Source: Leptospirales bacterium
GTDB taxonomy: Bacteria; Spirochaetota; Leptospiria; Leptospirales; Leptonemataceae
Direction: 5' to 3'
DNA: 64,000 nucleotides
NCBI GenBank assembly: GCA_019694655.1
Contig: JAIBBN010000005.1
Span: 62,001 to 126,000 of the forward strand
The notes beneath the pieces were generated by a model. That model saw only the letters and a list, made by a program, of their open reading frames with translations. It searched no databases and had not been told where the DNA came from. This document shows, piece after piece, positions 16,175 to 24,969 of the stretch. How positions within the stretch are numbered: position 1 is the first letter of the stretch; every line of letters begins with the position of its first letter. Made by a program: the position numbers and the translations under genes.

Positions 16175-17755
16175 TCAGCGCGCGGCCAGTTGCCGCAGAA
16201 ATTCGTTGCGCTCGTCTGGCGATCGACGCTGAAAACGGAAGTCGCCAGCAATCGCCTGAAGACGATGCGCATTGAGTTCTTCGCCGCCATAGGATTTGCC
16301 GACCATTGCCTGCATGGCGCCCAATGCTTGCTGCGCTTCAATCCAGCCGCTATCGTAAGCAGCCAGGGAAAAACCCGGTCCGCCGCGACAGGCTCGCGGC
16401 AGTGTCAATTCGCCGTTCTGCAGCAACGGTCGCAGCGATTCGGGCAGGGCCTCGCTAACGGCGTTGACCATGGCGTCTTCGTCCGGAGCGTCCGTGGATA
16501 GATTGATCCATACAGCATCCACCGGATTGACCTTGCCGTGAATGCGCAGACAGTCCTCGGATAGCCGGCGGATCATGCGCGCCGCGTCGCGCGTCAGCGC
16601 TTCGCGACCCTGGAAGTTCAATTTATACAAGTATTTTTCCAGGTCGTCGCCGGCCAGATCGCCGCGCAACAGCAACTGGTAGAGCAGGAAGATCAAGTAA
16701 TCGCCTTCGGTATTATCGCCCATCAGTATCTCGCGGGCGCCGCTGGGCTGCATCTGGCGATTTTCCAGCAGCGTGGCCAGCTTGTAACTGATCTGGTCGA
16801 AGAGGCTCTGCAGGCTGGAGCCCAGGAATTTTAGCGAACGCTCCCAGCTGGCCTGCCAGCCCTGCGTCAGCATCTCATTGAGATTGCCGATCGTTTCCAT
16901 GACCTTCTTGACCATGTTGTCGAAGGCCCCTTGCAGGTGCTTCAGATGCAATCCGCTGTAATCGATGCTGTGCACTTCGAAAACCGCGGAAAGCGTGCGA
17001 CGGAAGAAATGAGGCGAAGCAGAAATGAAAAGCAAGGGGCGGGCGCCCTCGGCGCTGCCCTGCAAGGTTCGGTAGACCTCCGGCAGTCCGGCAATCGGCG
17101 ATTTCAGATCTGGCGATTGGAAGAGCGTCTCAATCAGGCCCTGGCGCGAATGAATCGGCGTATCCAGGAAGGTCTGATCGATATCCGAGGTGATAATCGG
17201 TCCGCGGTATTCGGAGGGCATGACCCAGAGCTTGCCATAGCCGATGGCAATATTCTTTTTCAAAATCAAACTATCGCCGTTGCCAATGAAGGCAAGATCC
17301 GCAACGCTCTGACGCAGGCTATCGATTCCGCGCAGCATAATGCGCATTGTATAGCGGCCTGGCGCCAGCTGCTCGGTCATTGCGTAATCGAAAAAGCTGT
17401 CGTCGCCGGCGTTGAACTCCTCCGAGGAAAAGACCACGGGATAGGATGATGATTCTGCGGGCCGAAAAACCGCGGGATCGATGGAGATAATTTCTATTTG
17501 CAAACGCGGCCGGCGTACGGCCATCATGCTGAAGTCCTGCATGGGCCGGATGGAAGCTACCAGCGAGCGCGGCAAATTGTGAAAGGGATCCCATTCTTCG
17601 CTGCGCTGACTGAGCGTGACTGGAACGTCGACCACCTGCCCGCGGATGCGAATGCGTCCAGATTGTCCGCAGGCGCCATTCAACAGCGCTATGCGCTTGC
17701 GATCAAAGGGCGGCGGTACGTTCGATTCTCGCTCTTGCTGTTCTTCTGCTTGCAT
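16175..17755 (-). CDS. APP1-type phosphatidate phosphatase domain protein
   Basis: About 526 residues. Residues 185-300 carry the HAD-like DxDxT phosphatase motif of the APP1 family (Asp191-Ile-Asp193-Gln-Thr195 in SDIDQTFLDT) and a following FISASPHFF. In yeast APP1 dephosphorylates phosphatidate to diacylglycerol; bacterial members are common but little studied. The N-terminal part (about 15-180) looks beta-rich and the C-terminal 200 residues helical. An ATG at 17755 is preferred over the in-frame codon at 17893, which would run into the divergent HDAC gene. It is the first gene of an operon with the PlsC-like acyltransferase, which makes a phosphatidate substrate plausible. Confidence 0.78.
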   Translation of the reverse strand: MQAEEQQERESNVPPPFDRKRIALLNGACGQSGRIRIRGQVVDVPVTLSQRSEEWDPFHNLPRSLVASIRPMQDFSMMAVRRPRLQIEIISIDPAVFRPAESSSYPVVFSSEEFNAGDDSFFDYAMTEQLAPGRYTMRIMLRGIDSLRQSVADLAFIGNGDSLILKKNIAIGYGKLWVMPSEYRGPIITSDIDQTFLDTPIHSRQGLIETLFQSPDLKSPIAGLPEVYRTLQGSAEGARPLLFISASPHFFRRTLSAVFEVHSIDYSGLHLKHLQGAFDNMVKKVMETIGNLNEMLTQGWQASWERSLKFLGSSLQSLFDQISYKLATLLENRQMQPSGAREILMGDNTEGDYLIFLLYQLLLRGDLAGDDLEKYLYKLNFQGREALTRDAARMIRRLSEDCLRIHGKVNPVDAVWINLSTDAPDEDAMVNAVSEALPESLRPLLQNGELTLPRACRGGPGFSLAAYDSGWIEAQQALGAMQAMVGKSYGGEELNAHRLQAIAGDFRFQRRSPDERNEFLRQLAAR

Positions 17756-17880
17756 GCTGGGGATGGGATCAGAGCCTTCGGGCGCCAGTGCGCGCCCGCT
17801 CTGCCTCCGGCAGGGGGCCGCGCCTTGGCCCGGTCTGTCATGCAAAAAACGCCGCGCCGCCGCTCGAGGCCCCGATTCCG

Positions 17881-18783
17881 ATGAATCAAGCAAATCCCCT
17901 GCCGGTCATTATCTATTCCGAGCGCTACAACATGGATCTCGGCCTCCATGTCTTTCCCGCTGTCAAGTTTGGCCATATCGCCCGGCGCTTGCGAGGCGAT
18001 GCTCGGTTCAAGAAACACCGCATAGTCGAGCCGCAGCCCCTCAGCCGGGAGCAGGCGCGGCTGGCCCATAGCCGCTCCTACCTGGATGATTTGCTTCGCC
18101 TGCAGGTTACCCGTCGGACGCACCGCAGCGAGCTGCCTCTCAATCAGGAAATTGTCGACGCCTTCATGCTATCCTGCGGCGGCACGCTGGACGCCGCCCG
18201 GGCGGCCCTTGAGGGGCGCAGCGCGATCAATCTGGGCGGCGGATTTCATCATGCCTTCCGCGACCACGCCGAGGGCTTCTGCTATCTGAACGATGTCGCA
18301 ATCGCCGTACGCACGCTGCAAAAGGAGCAACGGATCAAGCGCGCTCTGATCATCGACCTGGACGTTCACCAGGGCAACGGAACGGCGCGCATCTTTCGCT
18401 ACAGCCGCCACGTTTTTACTTTTTCGATGCACGAAGAGAACAACTATCCAGTCAAAGAAAAGGGGTCGCTGGACGTTGGCCTGCGCAGCGGCTGTGGCGA
18501 TGAGGAATACCTCGAAACGCTGGGCGCTTCGCTGGAAAGCATTCGCCAGCAATTTGAACCGGATCTGGTAGTTTACGTGGCAGGCGTCGATGTTTATATG
18601 CGCGATCGATTGGGCGGGCTGGCGGTATCGCGCGAGGGCCTGGCCCGGCGCGATCAAATGGTACGCGATGCGTGGCCCGATGTGCCGCTGGCCGCCGTGC
18701 TGGCCGGCGGCTACGCCATCAATGACGAGGAGACAGTAGACCTGCATTTCCAGACCTGCGAAGTGCTGGCCGGATTCAAGTAA
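17881..18783 (+). CDS. Histone deacetylase family (acetylpolyamine/acetoin type) deacetylase
   Basis: This 300-residue member of the arginase/deacetylase superfamily has GGGFHHAFRDHAEGFCYLND with the two active-site His residues, and the zinc-binding DLDVHQGNGT. The third zinc ligand lies in YVAGVDVY, where most members have AGxDP, and the GGY near the end supplies the catalytic Tyr. It most resembles the HDAC11-like/AcuC branch, which removes acyl groups from lysines or polyamines in the cytoplasm. The ATG at 17881 is used; frames further upstream overlap the divergent phosphatase promoter region. The next gene starts only three bases after the stop, so they form an operon. Confidence 0.88.
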   Translation: MNQANPLPVIIYSERYNMDLGLHVFPAVKFGHIARRLRGDARFKKHRIVEPQPLSREQARLAHSRSYLDDLLRLQVTRRTHRSELPLNQEIVDAFMLSCGGTLDAARAALEGRSAINLGGGFHHAFRDHAEGFCYLNDVAIAVRTLQKEQRIKRALIIDLDVHQGNGTARIFRYSRHVFTFSMHEENNYPVKEKGSLDVGLRSGCGDEEYLETLGASLESIRQQFEPDLVVYVAGVDVYMRDRLGGLAVSREGLARRDQMVRDAWPDVPLAAVLAGGYAINDEETVDLHFQTCEVLAGFK

Positions 18784-18786
18784 GGC

Positions 18787-19689
18787 ATGCGCTTCTTTCG
18801 CGATTCAGACAAGCTTAAAGCGCGCCGCCAGAAGCAGGAGTCGGCCGCCAGCGACAAAAGCAAGCCGATGGATTTCGAGCTGGCCGGGCTCGAAGAATCG
18901 GATATTGAAGGCGATCTGCGCGGCGGACGGCTCAACCTGCCGCCGGTCGATGGCAAAGTTCGAATCTTTGGCATCTATAGCGAAGACCAGATCCATGACA
19001 TGCTCAATGATGCCGGCGTCTTTGCCGGCATTGCCGACAAGGGCTACGCCGATTCGCGCCTGGAACTGCATTACCTCTCCGAGCTAGATCAGCGCATCTT
19101 CATCAAGAGCGGCGATGAGATTCTGGTGCACATACGCCTGAAAGTTTCCATGTTTCGATTTCGGCTGCATCCAGGCCAGCCGCAGATGAAGCTGATGTAC
19201 ATTGACTGGCTGCTGACCAGACATCCGCGCTCTCGACACATTCGACCACAGCGTCTCTTTCCGGGACAGGAGGCCCCGGGCCTTGGCTGCTTCAATCAGA
19301 TCGCTGACTTCATCACCAGTCTGGCGCTGGGCGTTGGCGCTCGCGGCGCCTTCAATATCCCCGAGTACTTTCACGATGCGGTGCTGTTTCATCGACGCTT
19401 CAACTTCTACGATCCGGTGCGCGAGGCCTTTTTTCGCGGCATCATTCGCGATTTGCGTCGCCACGGAGCGCGCGAGATTTCGCAGGCCTTCTCCGACGGT
19501 CGCATCTTAAATCAGGACAACGAGCCCGTGGAGTGGCGGCCAGGAGAAATGATATCGGTTTTGAACGAGGAACTCGATATCATGACCTGGAGTCAGGACT
19601 ACTACACGCGAGTCGTTCGCGAACTGAAACGAATCCGATTCCGCCTGGCGCCTGCCGACCACCGCAAGTCTGCTGAGGAAGGAAGGTAA
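18787..19689 (+). CDS. Unknown protein in operon with HDAC-family enzyme
   Basis: This 300-residue protein is not one I recognise. It has a charged N-terminal 25 residues (KLKARRQKQESAASDKSKP), then a mixed alpha/beta protein with conserved-looking blocks FGIYSEDQIHDMLNDAGVFA, FRLHPGQPQMKLMYIDWLL, LGCFNQIADFITSLALG and MITWSQ-like MTWSQDYYTRVV. There is no signal peptide or membrane helix. It begins three bases after the deacetylase stop, so the two proteins are probably functionally linked; whether it is a substrate, a regulator or an acyltransferase cannot be told from the sequence. Confidence 0.75.
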   Translation: MRFFRDSDKLKARRQKQESAASDKSKPMDFELAGLEESDIEGDLRGGRLNLPPVDGKVRIFGIYSEDQIHDMLNDAGVFAGIADKGYADSRLELHYLSELDQRIFIKSGDEILVHIRLKVSMFRFRLHPGQPQMKLMYIDWLLTRHPRSRHIRPQRLFPGQEAPGLGCFNQIADFITSLALGVGARGAFNIPEYFHDAVLFHRRFNFYDPVREAFFRGIIRDLRRHGAREISQAFSDGRILNQDNEPVEWRPGEMISVLNEELDIMTWSQDYYTRVVRELKRIRFRLAPADHRKSAEEGR

Positions 19690-19699
19690 TGAGGCGCGT

Positions 19700-21517
19700 C
19701 TACGTTGCAACATCCGTTTCTGACAGGACGCGATTGCGTCCGCCATCTTTGGCGGCATAGAGTAAGCGGTCCAGGCGCGCATAAAATTCGTTCAAGGACT
19801 CGTGTGGACGAAACTCGGCGCAGCCCAGCGATGCGGTAATTCGAATCGGCTGACCGGCCCACTGAAACTGAATCGCCTCGATGCCACTGCGCACTTTTTC
19901 CGCCGCCTCGCGGGCGCCTTCGATGTCGGTCTCCGACAGCAGCGCCATAAATTCCTCGCCGCCGGTGCGAGCCAGAAGGTCAGCTCGCCGTAAAGCCGCG
20001 CGCATCGCCGCCGTCGCCCGAACCAGCGCCTCATCGCCAGCCTGGTGGCCATAGCGATCGTTGATCGCCTTAAACAAATCGAGATCCAGCATCAAACAGC
20101 TGAAGGGCGTTTGGTAGCGGCGCATTCGCTCGATTTCTTGATCCAGAAAGCGAAAGAATTCGCGGCGATTCAAGAGACCGGTAAGCGCGTCGGTAGAGGC
20201 CAGCTCGCTCAGCCGCTCTTCGTAGACCGCCTTGTAGACTGCCGCCGACAGAATCGGCGTAAGCTGCTCCAGCATGGCGCGGTCTTCGGCGCTGAAGGCT
20301 TCCGGTTCCGTGCGAAACAAATAGATTACACTCAATAATCTGTTTTCCGAATAGACTGGCGTCGCCAGAAAGCTCTGCGCTCCGGCTTTCAGAAATTCGG
20401 GCTGTGCCAGTGGATGTGTCGCATAGTCATTGAGCAATGTAATCGAGCGATTCTGGAAGATGTAGGCGTAGGGGGTATTGGCGGCGGCGGTGTGGAACTC
20501 GGCCTGGCTCTTGAGCTGCGCGCCATAGAATCGCGCAAAGCGGAAGGTCTCGCCATTTTCAATCAATTCGCCAATGGCCGCAAAGTCAGCCTGCAGCAAA
20601 TCAGCGGCGCCTTTCAAGGCTCGGTCGATGGTCTGCTCCGCGCCGCGTTCCGTCAAAAGACCGGTCAACAATCGATTGATCTCGTTGTTCAAGCGCACGG
20701 CGCTGCGCAGCCGCTGCTGGGTGCGCTGCTGGCGATCCACATCCAGCAGGGTGCAGATCACGACGCCCCTTTCCACGCCGGGGGCCAGAGGCGTCAGGAC
20801 GGCGGAGGCGGTGACATAGCGGTTGCTTCCTTCCAGCAGTACGAGGTGATCTTCGATGGGCGCCGCGCCGCGGGCGACGCGGTAGTAGGGGGCCTCGCGA
20901 AAGGATTCCGGTTCGCCGCTGAGCGTGCGGGCGCGCCACGCCTCTGGCGGCATCATTGCGCCGCGAAGATCGCTGCGATCCAGCAACAGCAATTCCCGGG
21001 CTGCTTCGTTGATGCGCAAGATGCGACCGCTGGCGTCCAGCAGCAGCACGCCTGCCGGAAGGATATCCAGCAGACGTTGCAGCAGCGGATCCTGTCGCGG
21101 AAGTTCAGCGCCAAGCAGCGCCTGCGGCGTGATGTCGCGCAGCGTAATGACCACGCCCCAGAGATCGGGGCCCGTCTTCAAGGGCGTCGCCGTAGCCAGG
21201 GCCTGCACACTTTCTCCCTCGCTGCGCTTGAATTCGAGATCGTGAGCGGAGGCGATTTCTCCCTGCAGTACGGCTTCGCACAGCTCGCGTACACGCGGGC
21301 CGATCCATTGCTCGGCGCCGCCGCCGAGCAGCTCGCCGTGAGGCCGACCGAGCAGGGCGCCCGCCGCCGGATTGGCGTAACGTACAAGCAGTTCGCGATC
21401 GATGCACAGCACAGGGTCATTTAAGGCATTGAGCATCAAATACAGCGATTCCAGGCCGCGCTCTCCCAGAAAATCGGGGAGTCGCTGAATCGGCGGCTTC
21501 GGTTGGGACGATTCCAT
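19700..21517 (-). CDS. PAS-PAS-GAF-GGDEF diguanylate cyclase
   Basis: About 605 residues. Two PAS-like domains (about 25-140, including LNDPVLCIDRELLVRYANPA, and 145-260, including PAGVLLLDASGRILRINEAA) are followed by a GAF domain (about 285-435) and a GGDEF domain (about 445-600). The active-site motif is RTGGEEF (Gly-Gly-Glu-Glu-Phe at 519-523). An RxxD inhibitory site (RRAD) sits in canonical register before it, so product feedback by cyclic-di-GMP is expected. It has no membrane segment, so it is a cytoplasmic sensor. The ATG at 21517 is chosen; the frame stays open to 22006 only as a shadow of the divergent phosphorylase gene. It is convergent with the HDAC operon, 10 bases away. Confidence 0.9.
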   Translation of the reverse strand: MESSQPKPPIQRLPDFLGERGLESLYLMLNALNDPVLCIDRELLVRYANPAAGALLGRPHGELLGGGAEQWIGPRVRELCEAVLQGEIASAHDLEFKRSEGESVQALATATPLKTGPDLWGVVITLRDITPQALLGAELPRQDPLLQRLLDILPAGVLLLDASGRILRINEAARELLLLDRSDLRGAMMPPEAWRARTLSGEPESFREAPYYRVARGAAPIEDHLVLLEGSNRYVTASAVLTPLAPGVERGVVICTLLDVDRQQRTQQRLRSAVRLNNEINRLLTGLLTERGAEQTIDRALKGAADLLQADFAAIGELIENGETFRFARFYGAQLKSQAEFHTAAANTPYAYIFQNRSITLLNDYATHPLAQPEFLKAGAQSFLATPVYSENRLLSVIYLFRTEPEAFSAEDRAMLEQLTPILSAAVYKAVYEERLSELASTDALTGLLNRREFFRFLDQEIERMRRYQTPFSCLMLDLDLFKAINDRYGHQAGDEALVRATAAMRAALRRADLLARTGGEEFMALLSETDIEGAREAAEKVRSGIEAIQFQWAGQPIRITASLGCAEFRPHESLNEFYARLDRLLYAAKDGGRNRVLSETDVAT

Positions 21518-21625
21518 AAAAGCAAAGCTGGACCCGGCAGGGGCCCAAGCGTCTTGCATGCCCCGGCCCGCTGGAAGCGCAAAAAGAAAATGACGGGTCA
21601 TGGAGCGTCTGAAGGCTGTTCGGCC

Positions 21626-22486
21626 ATGGCGCAAGCAAGCATTGGCGTAATTGGCGGATCCGGTATCTACGATCTGGAAGGATTGAAAAAGGAAGGCGAG
21701 CTTCGTCCGGAAACTCCCTGGGGGCTTCCCTCCGATGCCATCACGCTTGGCGAATTTGCCGGCCAGAAATTGGCCTTTTTGCCGCGCCATGGACGCGGCC
21801 ATTTTCTGGCGCCACATCAAGTTCCCTTTCGCGCCAACGTTGCCGCCCTGAAGATGCTGGGAGTGGAGCAGATTGTGGCTTTTTCCGCCGTTGGATCGCT
21901 GCGCGAAGAGATTCCGCCGCGCGACTTTGTCCTTCCCTCGCAGATCATCGACCGCACCAAGGGCCTGCGGCCGGCCACTTACTTCGAAGACGGCATTGTG
22001 GCGCACGCCGCATTTGGCGATCCCTTCTCAAAGTCAATGGCCGACGCCATTGAAAGTCAAAAGGACGTTCTTCAGAAGGTCCAATTGCATCGCGATCGAA
22101 CGCTGGTGTGTATGGAGGGACCGGCCTTTTCCACGCGTGCGGAATCGATGATGTATCGACAGTGGGGCGGCGACATCATCAACATGAGCGTATTGCCCGA
22201 GGCCAAACTGGCGCGCGAGCTGGAAATCGACTATCAGATGATCTGTATGTCTACCGACTACGACGCCTGGCGTCCTCATGAGGATTCAGTCACTGTGGAA
22301 GAGATCATTCATATACTGCACGATAACGCCGACAATGCCCGGCGATTGCTCGCTGCCGTTCTGCCCAGGCTCAGCGCCCAAAGCTCCCTCAAGGGCTCCA
22401 TGAAATTTGCAATCATCACTGCGCCGGAACTGCGCAAGGGCGCCCAGGCTCAAAAACTCAAACGGGTGTTGCCGGAGTATTTTTGA
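21626..22486 (+). CDS. mtnP: S-methyl-5'-thioadenosine/purine nucleoside phosphorylase
   Basis: This 286-residue enzyme of the PNP/MTAP class has the phosphate-binding start IGVIGGSGIYDL, PRHGRGHFLAPHQVPFRANV, and the substrate-specificity block CMEGPAFSTRAES followed by DIINMSVLPEAKLARE. It cleaves methylthioadenosine (or a purine nucleoside) with phosphate to give the free base and sugar-1-phosphate, salvaging the by-product of polyamine synthesis. That fits an organism with an AguB-type amidase. ATG 21626 has GAAGG ten bases upstream; the frame's earlier codons back to 21503 overlap the divergent cyclase. The last gene base is four bases before the next start. Confidence 0.92.
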   Translation: MAQASIGVIGGSGIYDLEGLKKEGELRPETPWGLPSDAITLGEFAGQKLAFLPRHGRGHFLAPHQVPFRANVAALKMLGVEQIVAFSAVGSLREEIPPRDFVLPSQIIDRTKGLRPATYFEDGIVAHAAFGDPFSKSMADAIESQKDVLQKVQLHRDRTLVCMEGPAFSTRAESMMYRQWGGDIINMSVLPEAKLARELEIDYQMICMSTDYDAWRPHEDSVTVEEIIHILHDNADNARRLLAAVLPRLSAQSSLKGSMKFAIITAPELRKGAQAQKLKRVLPEYF

Positions 22487-22489
22487 GGG

Positions 22490-23308
22490 ATGCATCGCTC
22501 CCGGAGTTACAACCGTCGTCGCGGCGAAGCTTGCCGACGCCTGGCGGCCTTGCTCCTGGCGTTGTTGCTGGCGCCGCTGCAAGAAGCGGCGCTCAGCGCA
22601 CAAACAGTTGCCGCGCCCGCTGCCGGACAGGAGCGTTTCCCTACCACGCGTGATCCATCCTACCAGCCGCCGATCAGCGGGCGTCGAACCGGCAATGTAT
22701 CGCCAGAGGCCGCGGCCGCTGTATCCGCCTTGAGCGGAGAAAGTTCATCGCTGGAACAATTCTATCGGGCGCGGCGCCGGCAGCTACAGGAGCGCCGCCG
22801 CCGCAGCGGCGCCTATCGCGAGCGCGAAATCCAGAGCCTGCTCGATCAAGGTCGGGAACAAACGGCGCTGGAGCGGATGATGTTGCGGCAATTTGGACAG
22901 AACAGTTTTGGGCCAGGCTTCGGGCGCCTGCCTGAAGAAGAGGAAAGTGACGGCCAGCGTTATGCTCGCGTCAGCATTCTGGCCTTGCCGCTGACCTGTG
23001 CGATTAGTTTTGGACTCTTGCAAGCCGGACGATTGGCCGGCGGCGAAAGCGCTCCGCCGCCAAACGGTCAATCCTGGGCCGCCTTCGGCCTGGGCTTGAT
23101 TGGCGCGTTGCTGGTCGGTTGGAAAGACTACAGCGATCTGCAGGCGCTGCGCGCCGCAGAAAGCCAAAGCTGGCGGCAGCGGCGTTATCTAGAGGACCTT
23201 GGAATCCAGGCGCCGCCTGCGACGGGCGGAGGCGATCGCTCGTACTGGGCCGCTTGGCCGGCGACGCCCAAAGATTCCGCGCTTTTTGCCGCACGGTTTG
23301 ATTTCTGA
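22490..23308 (+). CDS. Unknown secreted or membrane-anchored protein
   Basis: This 272-residue protein has a long basic N-terminus (16 residues, many Arg), then a hydrophobic stretch LAALLLALLLAPLQEAALSA ending in an Ala-x-Ala-like signal-peptide site, so it is probably exported. A central helical part is Arg/Gln/Glu-rich (RARRRQLQERRRRSGAYRER), and two hydrophobic segments (about 160-182 and 195-212) may be membrane helices. I recognise no family. It starts four bases after the phosphorylase stop, so the two are probably cotranscribed, although a functional link is not evident. Confidence 0.65.
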   Translation: MHRSRSYNRRRGEACRRLAALLLALLLAPLQEAALSAQTVAAPAAGQERFPTTRDPSYQPPISGRRTGNVSPEAAAAVSALSGESSSLEQFYRARRRQLQERRRRSGAYREREIQSLLDQGREQTALERMMLRQFGQNSFGPGFGRLPEEEESDGQRYARVSILALPLTCAISFGLLQAGRLAGGESAPPPNGQSWAAFGLGLIGALLVGWKDYSDLQALRAAESQSWRQRRYLEDLGIQAPPATGGGDRSYWAAWPATPKDSALFAARFDF

Positions 23309-23374
23309 ATCGCCGCTCGGACTCCTCTTTGAATAAACCTTGACGGCACGGGCAAAACGATAGGCCATCGTGGC

Positions 23375-23698
23375 ATGGCCAGGGCGCGCAGCAAAGAATC
23401 GCGCGAAAGCGGACGGGACCTGCTCGATGATATCGAACTCTTGAATGTCCATCGCTATCCTGAATCGATGCCGCCGGCGATTGTCGCCCATGTGCGCAAT
23501 TCGCGCGCCTGTCAGCGTCGGCTTGAGGAACTGCTGAAGGGGCTGCCAGGCCGGCGGCGCGAGGCAGCCAACTGGAATCCGCTGGAGCGTCAGCAGACGC
23601 CAGTCGTTGAGCAGTCGTCGGACGCCAACAGCGCTGCCCCTGCTTCGCCGCCGGAGGGCGGCGGAGTCGGTCAGATGTTGCGTAAGTTGTTCTCGTGA
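23375..23698 (+). CDS. Small basic protein, possibly anti-sigma-like
   Basis: This 107-residue protein has an Arg/Glu-rich N-terminus and a segment VHRYPESMPPAIVAHVRN followed by SRACQRRLEELLKG. The spacing of two His and one Cys recalls the zinc-finger start of anti-sigma factors, but the second Cys is missing, so this is only a weak resemblance. The C-terminal 40 residues are low-complexity and Pro/Ser-rich and end in a short helix MLRKLFS. Its stop overlaps the GTG start of homoserine dehydrogenase in GTGA, so expression is coupled to threonine/methionine synthesis. Confidence 0.6.
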   Translation: MARARSKESRESGRDLLDDIELLNVHRYPESMPPAIVAHVRNSRACQRRLEELLKGLPGRRREAANWNPLERQQTPVVEQSSDANSAAPASPPEGGGVGQMLRKLFS

Positions 23699-24969
23699 AG
23701 CCAGTCCAGATTGGTTTGTGCGGTCTCGGCGTCGTTGGCCGCGGCGTGCTGGAAATTCTGCGCAGCGAGCAGGAATTCCTGCGTCCGCGCGCCGGCCTTG
23801 ATTTACGCGTGCGTCGCGTCTTCGATCGCAGCTGGCGTCGCAAGGCCCCCGCGCTGGGCGAAATAGAAGCGACCGATAATCCAGACGATGTGCTCAATGA
23901 TCCCGAAATCGACATCGTAGTTGAATTGATGGGCGGCATCGATCCGGCGCGAAAAATAGTAAAGCGCGCCATCGAAAATGGGAAGTCAGTGGTCACCGCC
24001 AACAAGGCCCTGCTGGCGCGGCACGGAAACGAGATCTTTGGTCTGGCGCGCGAGCGCAAGGTCGGCTTTGGTTTTGAAGCGGCGGTGGCCGGCGGATTGC
24101 CGGTCATTCAGAATATGCGCCGCGGACTGATTGCCAACGAGGTTCGCGGAATTTGCGGCATCCTCAACGGCACCTGCAATTTTATTCTGACGCGCATGCA
24201 GGACGATGGCATGGACTACGACGCGGCATTGCAGCAGGCGCAGCAGCTTGGCTTTGCCGAACGTGATCCCTCCTTTGATGTCGATGGACGCGACGCTGCA
24301 CAGAAATTGGCGATCCTTTCGGCCCTTGCCTTTGACACTGCGATTCGCGAGGACGCGGTGATTATCGAGGGCATCCGACAATTGCGCAGCATTGACCTGG
24401 AGTTTGCCCGGAGCTTCGGTCGGGTGGTGCGCTTGCTGGCGGTGGCCCGTCAAACGGAAGACGAGAAGCTAATCATGCGCGTGCATCCGGCCATGATTCC
24501 CATCAATCATCCGCTGGCGGCAGTGCGCGATGAGAAAAACGCCGTCTTCTTCGACGCATCCAATAGCGGACCGACTCTGATTACAGGAAGCGGAGCGGGC
24601 GCCAGGCCGACGGCGGCGGCGGTGATCAGCGACCTGGTCTTCCTCTCTCGCAGCCGACCGGACAGCTCCGAAATCTGGTTATCCGGGTTGGATCTTCCGG
24701 AGATGCACAGCGACTTCTGGTATCGCACTTATCTGCGCTTCCAGACGCGCGATCAACCTGGCGTACTGGCCGAGATCACGCGGGTGCTGGCGGCAGGCGA
24801 AATCTCTATTGCTTCGGTGCGTCAGCCGGAGACGGAGGAGCCCGTGCAAGTCGTAGTTACGACCCACGAGGCCCAGGAGACTCGCTTGCAGGAGGCTCTG
24901 GCCCATTTGAATCAAGCCGACTTCATGCTGGCGCCGGCGGTCATGGTGCGCCTGGAAGACGGTTGGTGA
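23695..24969 (+). CDS. hom: Homoserine dehydrogenase with ACT domain
   Basis: This 424-residue enzyme has an N-terminal NAD(P)-binding fold (VQIGLCGLGVVGRGVLEIL), the ELMGGIDPA and TANKALLARHG blocks, and the catalytic region GILNGTCNFILTRM with a Lys in AQKLAILSALAF. A C-terminal ACT domain (about 345-420, LRFQTRDQPGVLAEITRVLA) is the usual site of feedback by threonine. It reduces aspartate semialdehyde to homoserine in the threonine and methionine pathway. The GTG at 23695 overlaps the preceding stop by four bases, and its own stop overlaps the next GTG, giving a three-gene coupled run. Confidence 0.95.
   Translation: MKPVQIGLCGLGVVGRGVLEILRSEQEFLRPRAGLDLRVRRVFDRSWRRKAPALGEIEATDNPDDVLNDPEIDIVVELMGGIDPARKIVKRAIENGKSVVTANKALLARHGNEIFGLARERKVGFGFEAAVAGGLPVIQNMRRGLIANEVRGICGILNGTCNFILTRMQDDGMDYDAALQQAQQLGFAERDPSFDVDGRDAAQKLAILSALAFDTAIREDAVIIEGIRQLRSIDLEFARSFGRVVRLLAVARQTEDEKLIMRVHPAMIPINHPLAAVRDEKNAVFFDASNSGPTLITGSGAGARPTAAAVISDLVFLSRSRPDSSEIWLSGLDLPEMHSDFWYRTYLRFQTRDQPGVLAEITRVLAAGEISIASVRQPETEEPVQVVVTTHEAQETRLQEALAHLNQADFMLAPAVMVRLEDGW

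Noticed and set aside
21503-21625. Upstream extension of the purine/MTA phosphorylase frame
   Set aside because: It overlaps the divergent cyclase start; the family N-terminus and a ribosome site fit ATG 21626.
23004-24107. Minus-strand 367-codon frame opposite homoserine dehydrogenase
   Set aside because: The plus strand has a complete homoserine dehydrogenase with all motifs; the minus frame is an Arg/Ser/Pro-rich shadow.
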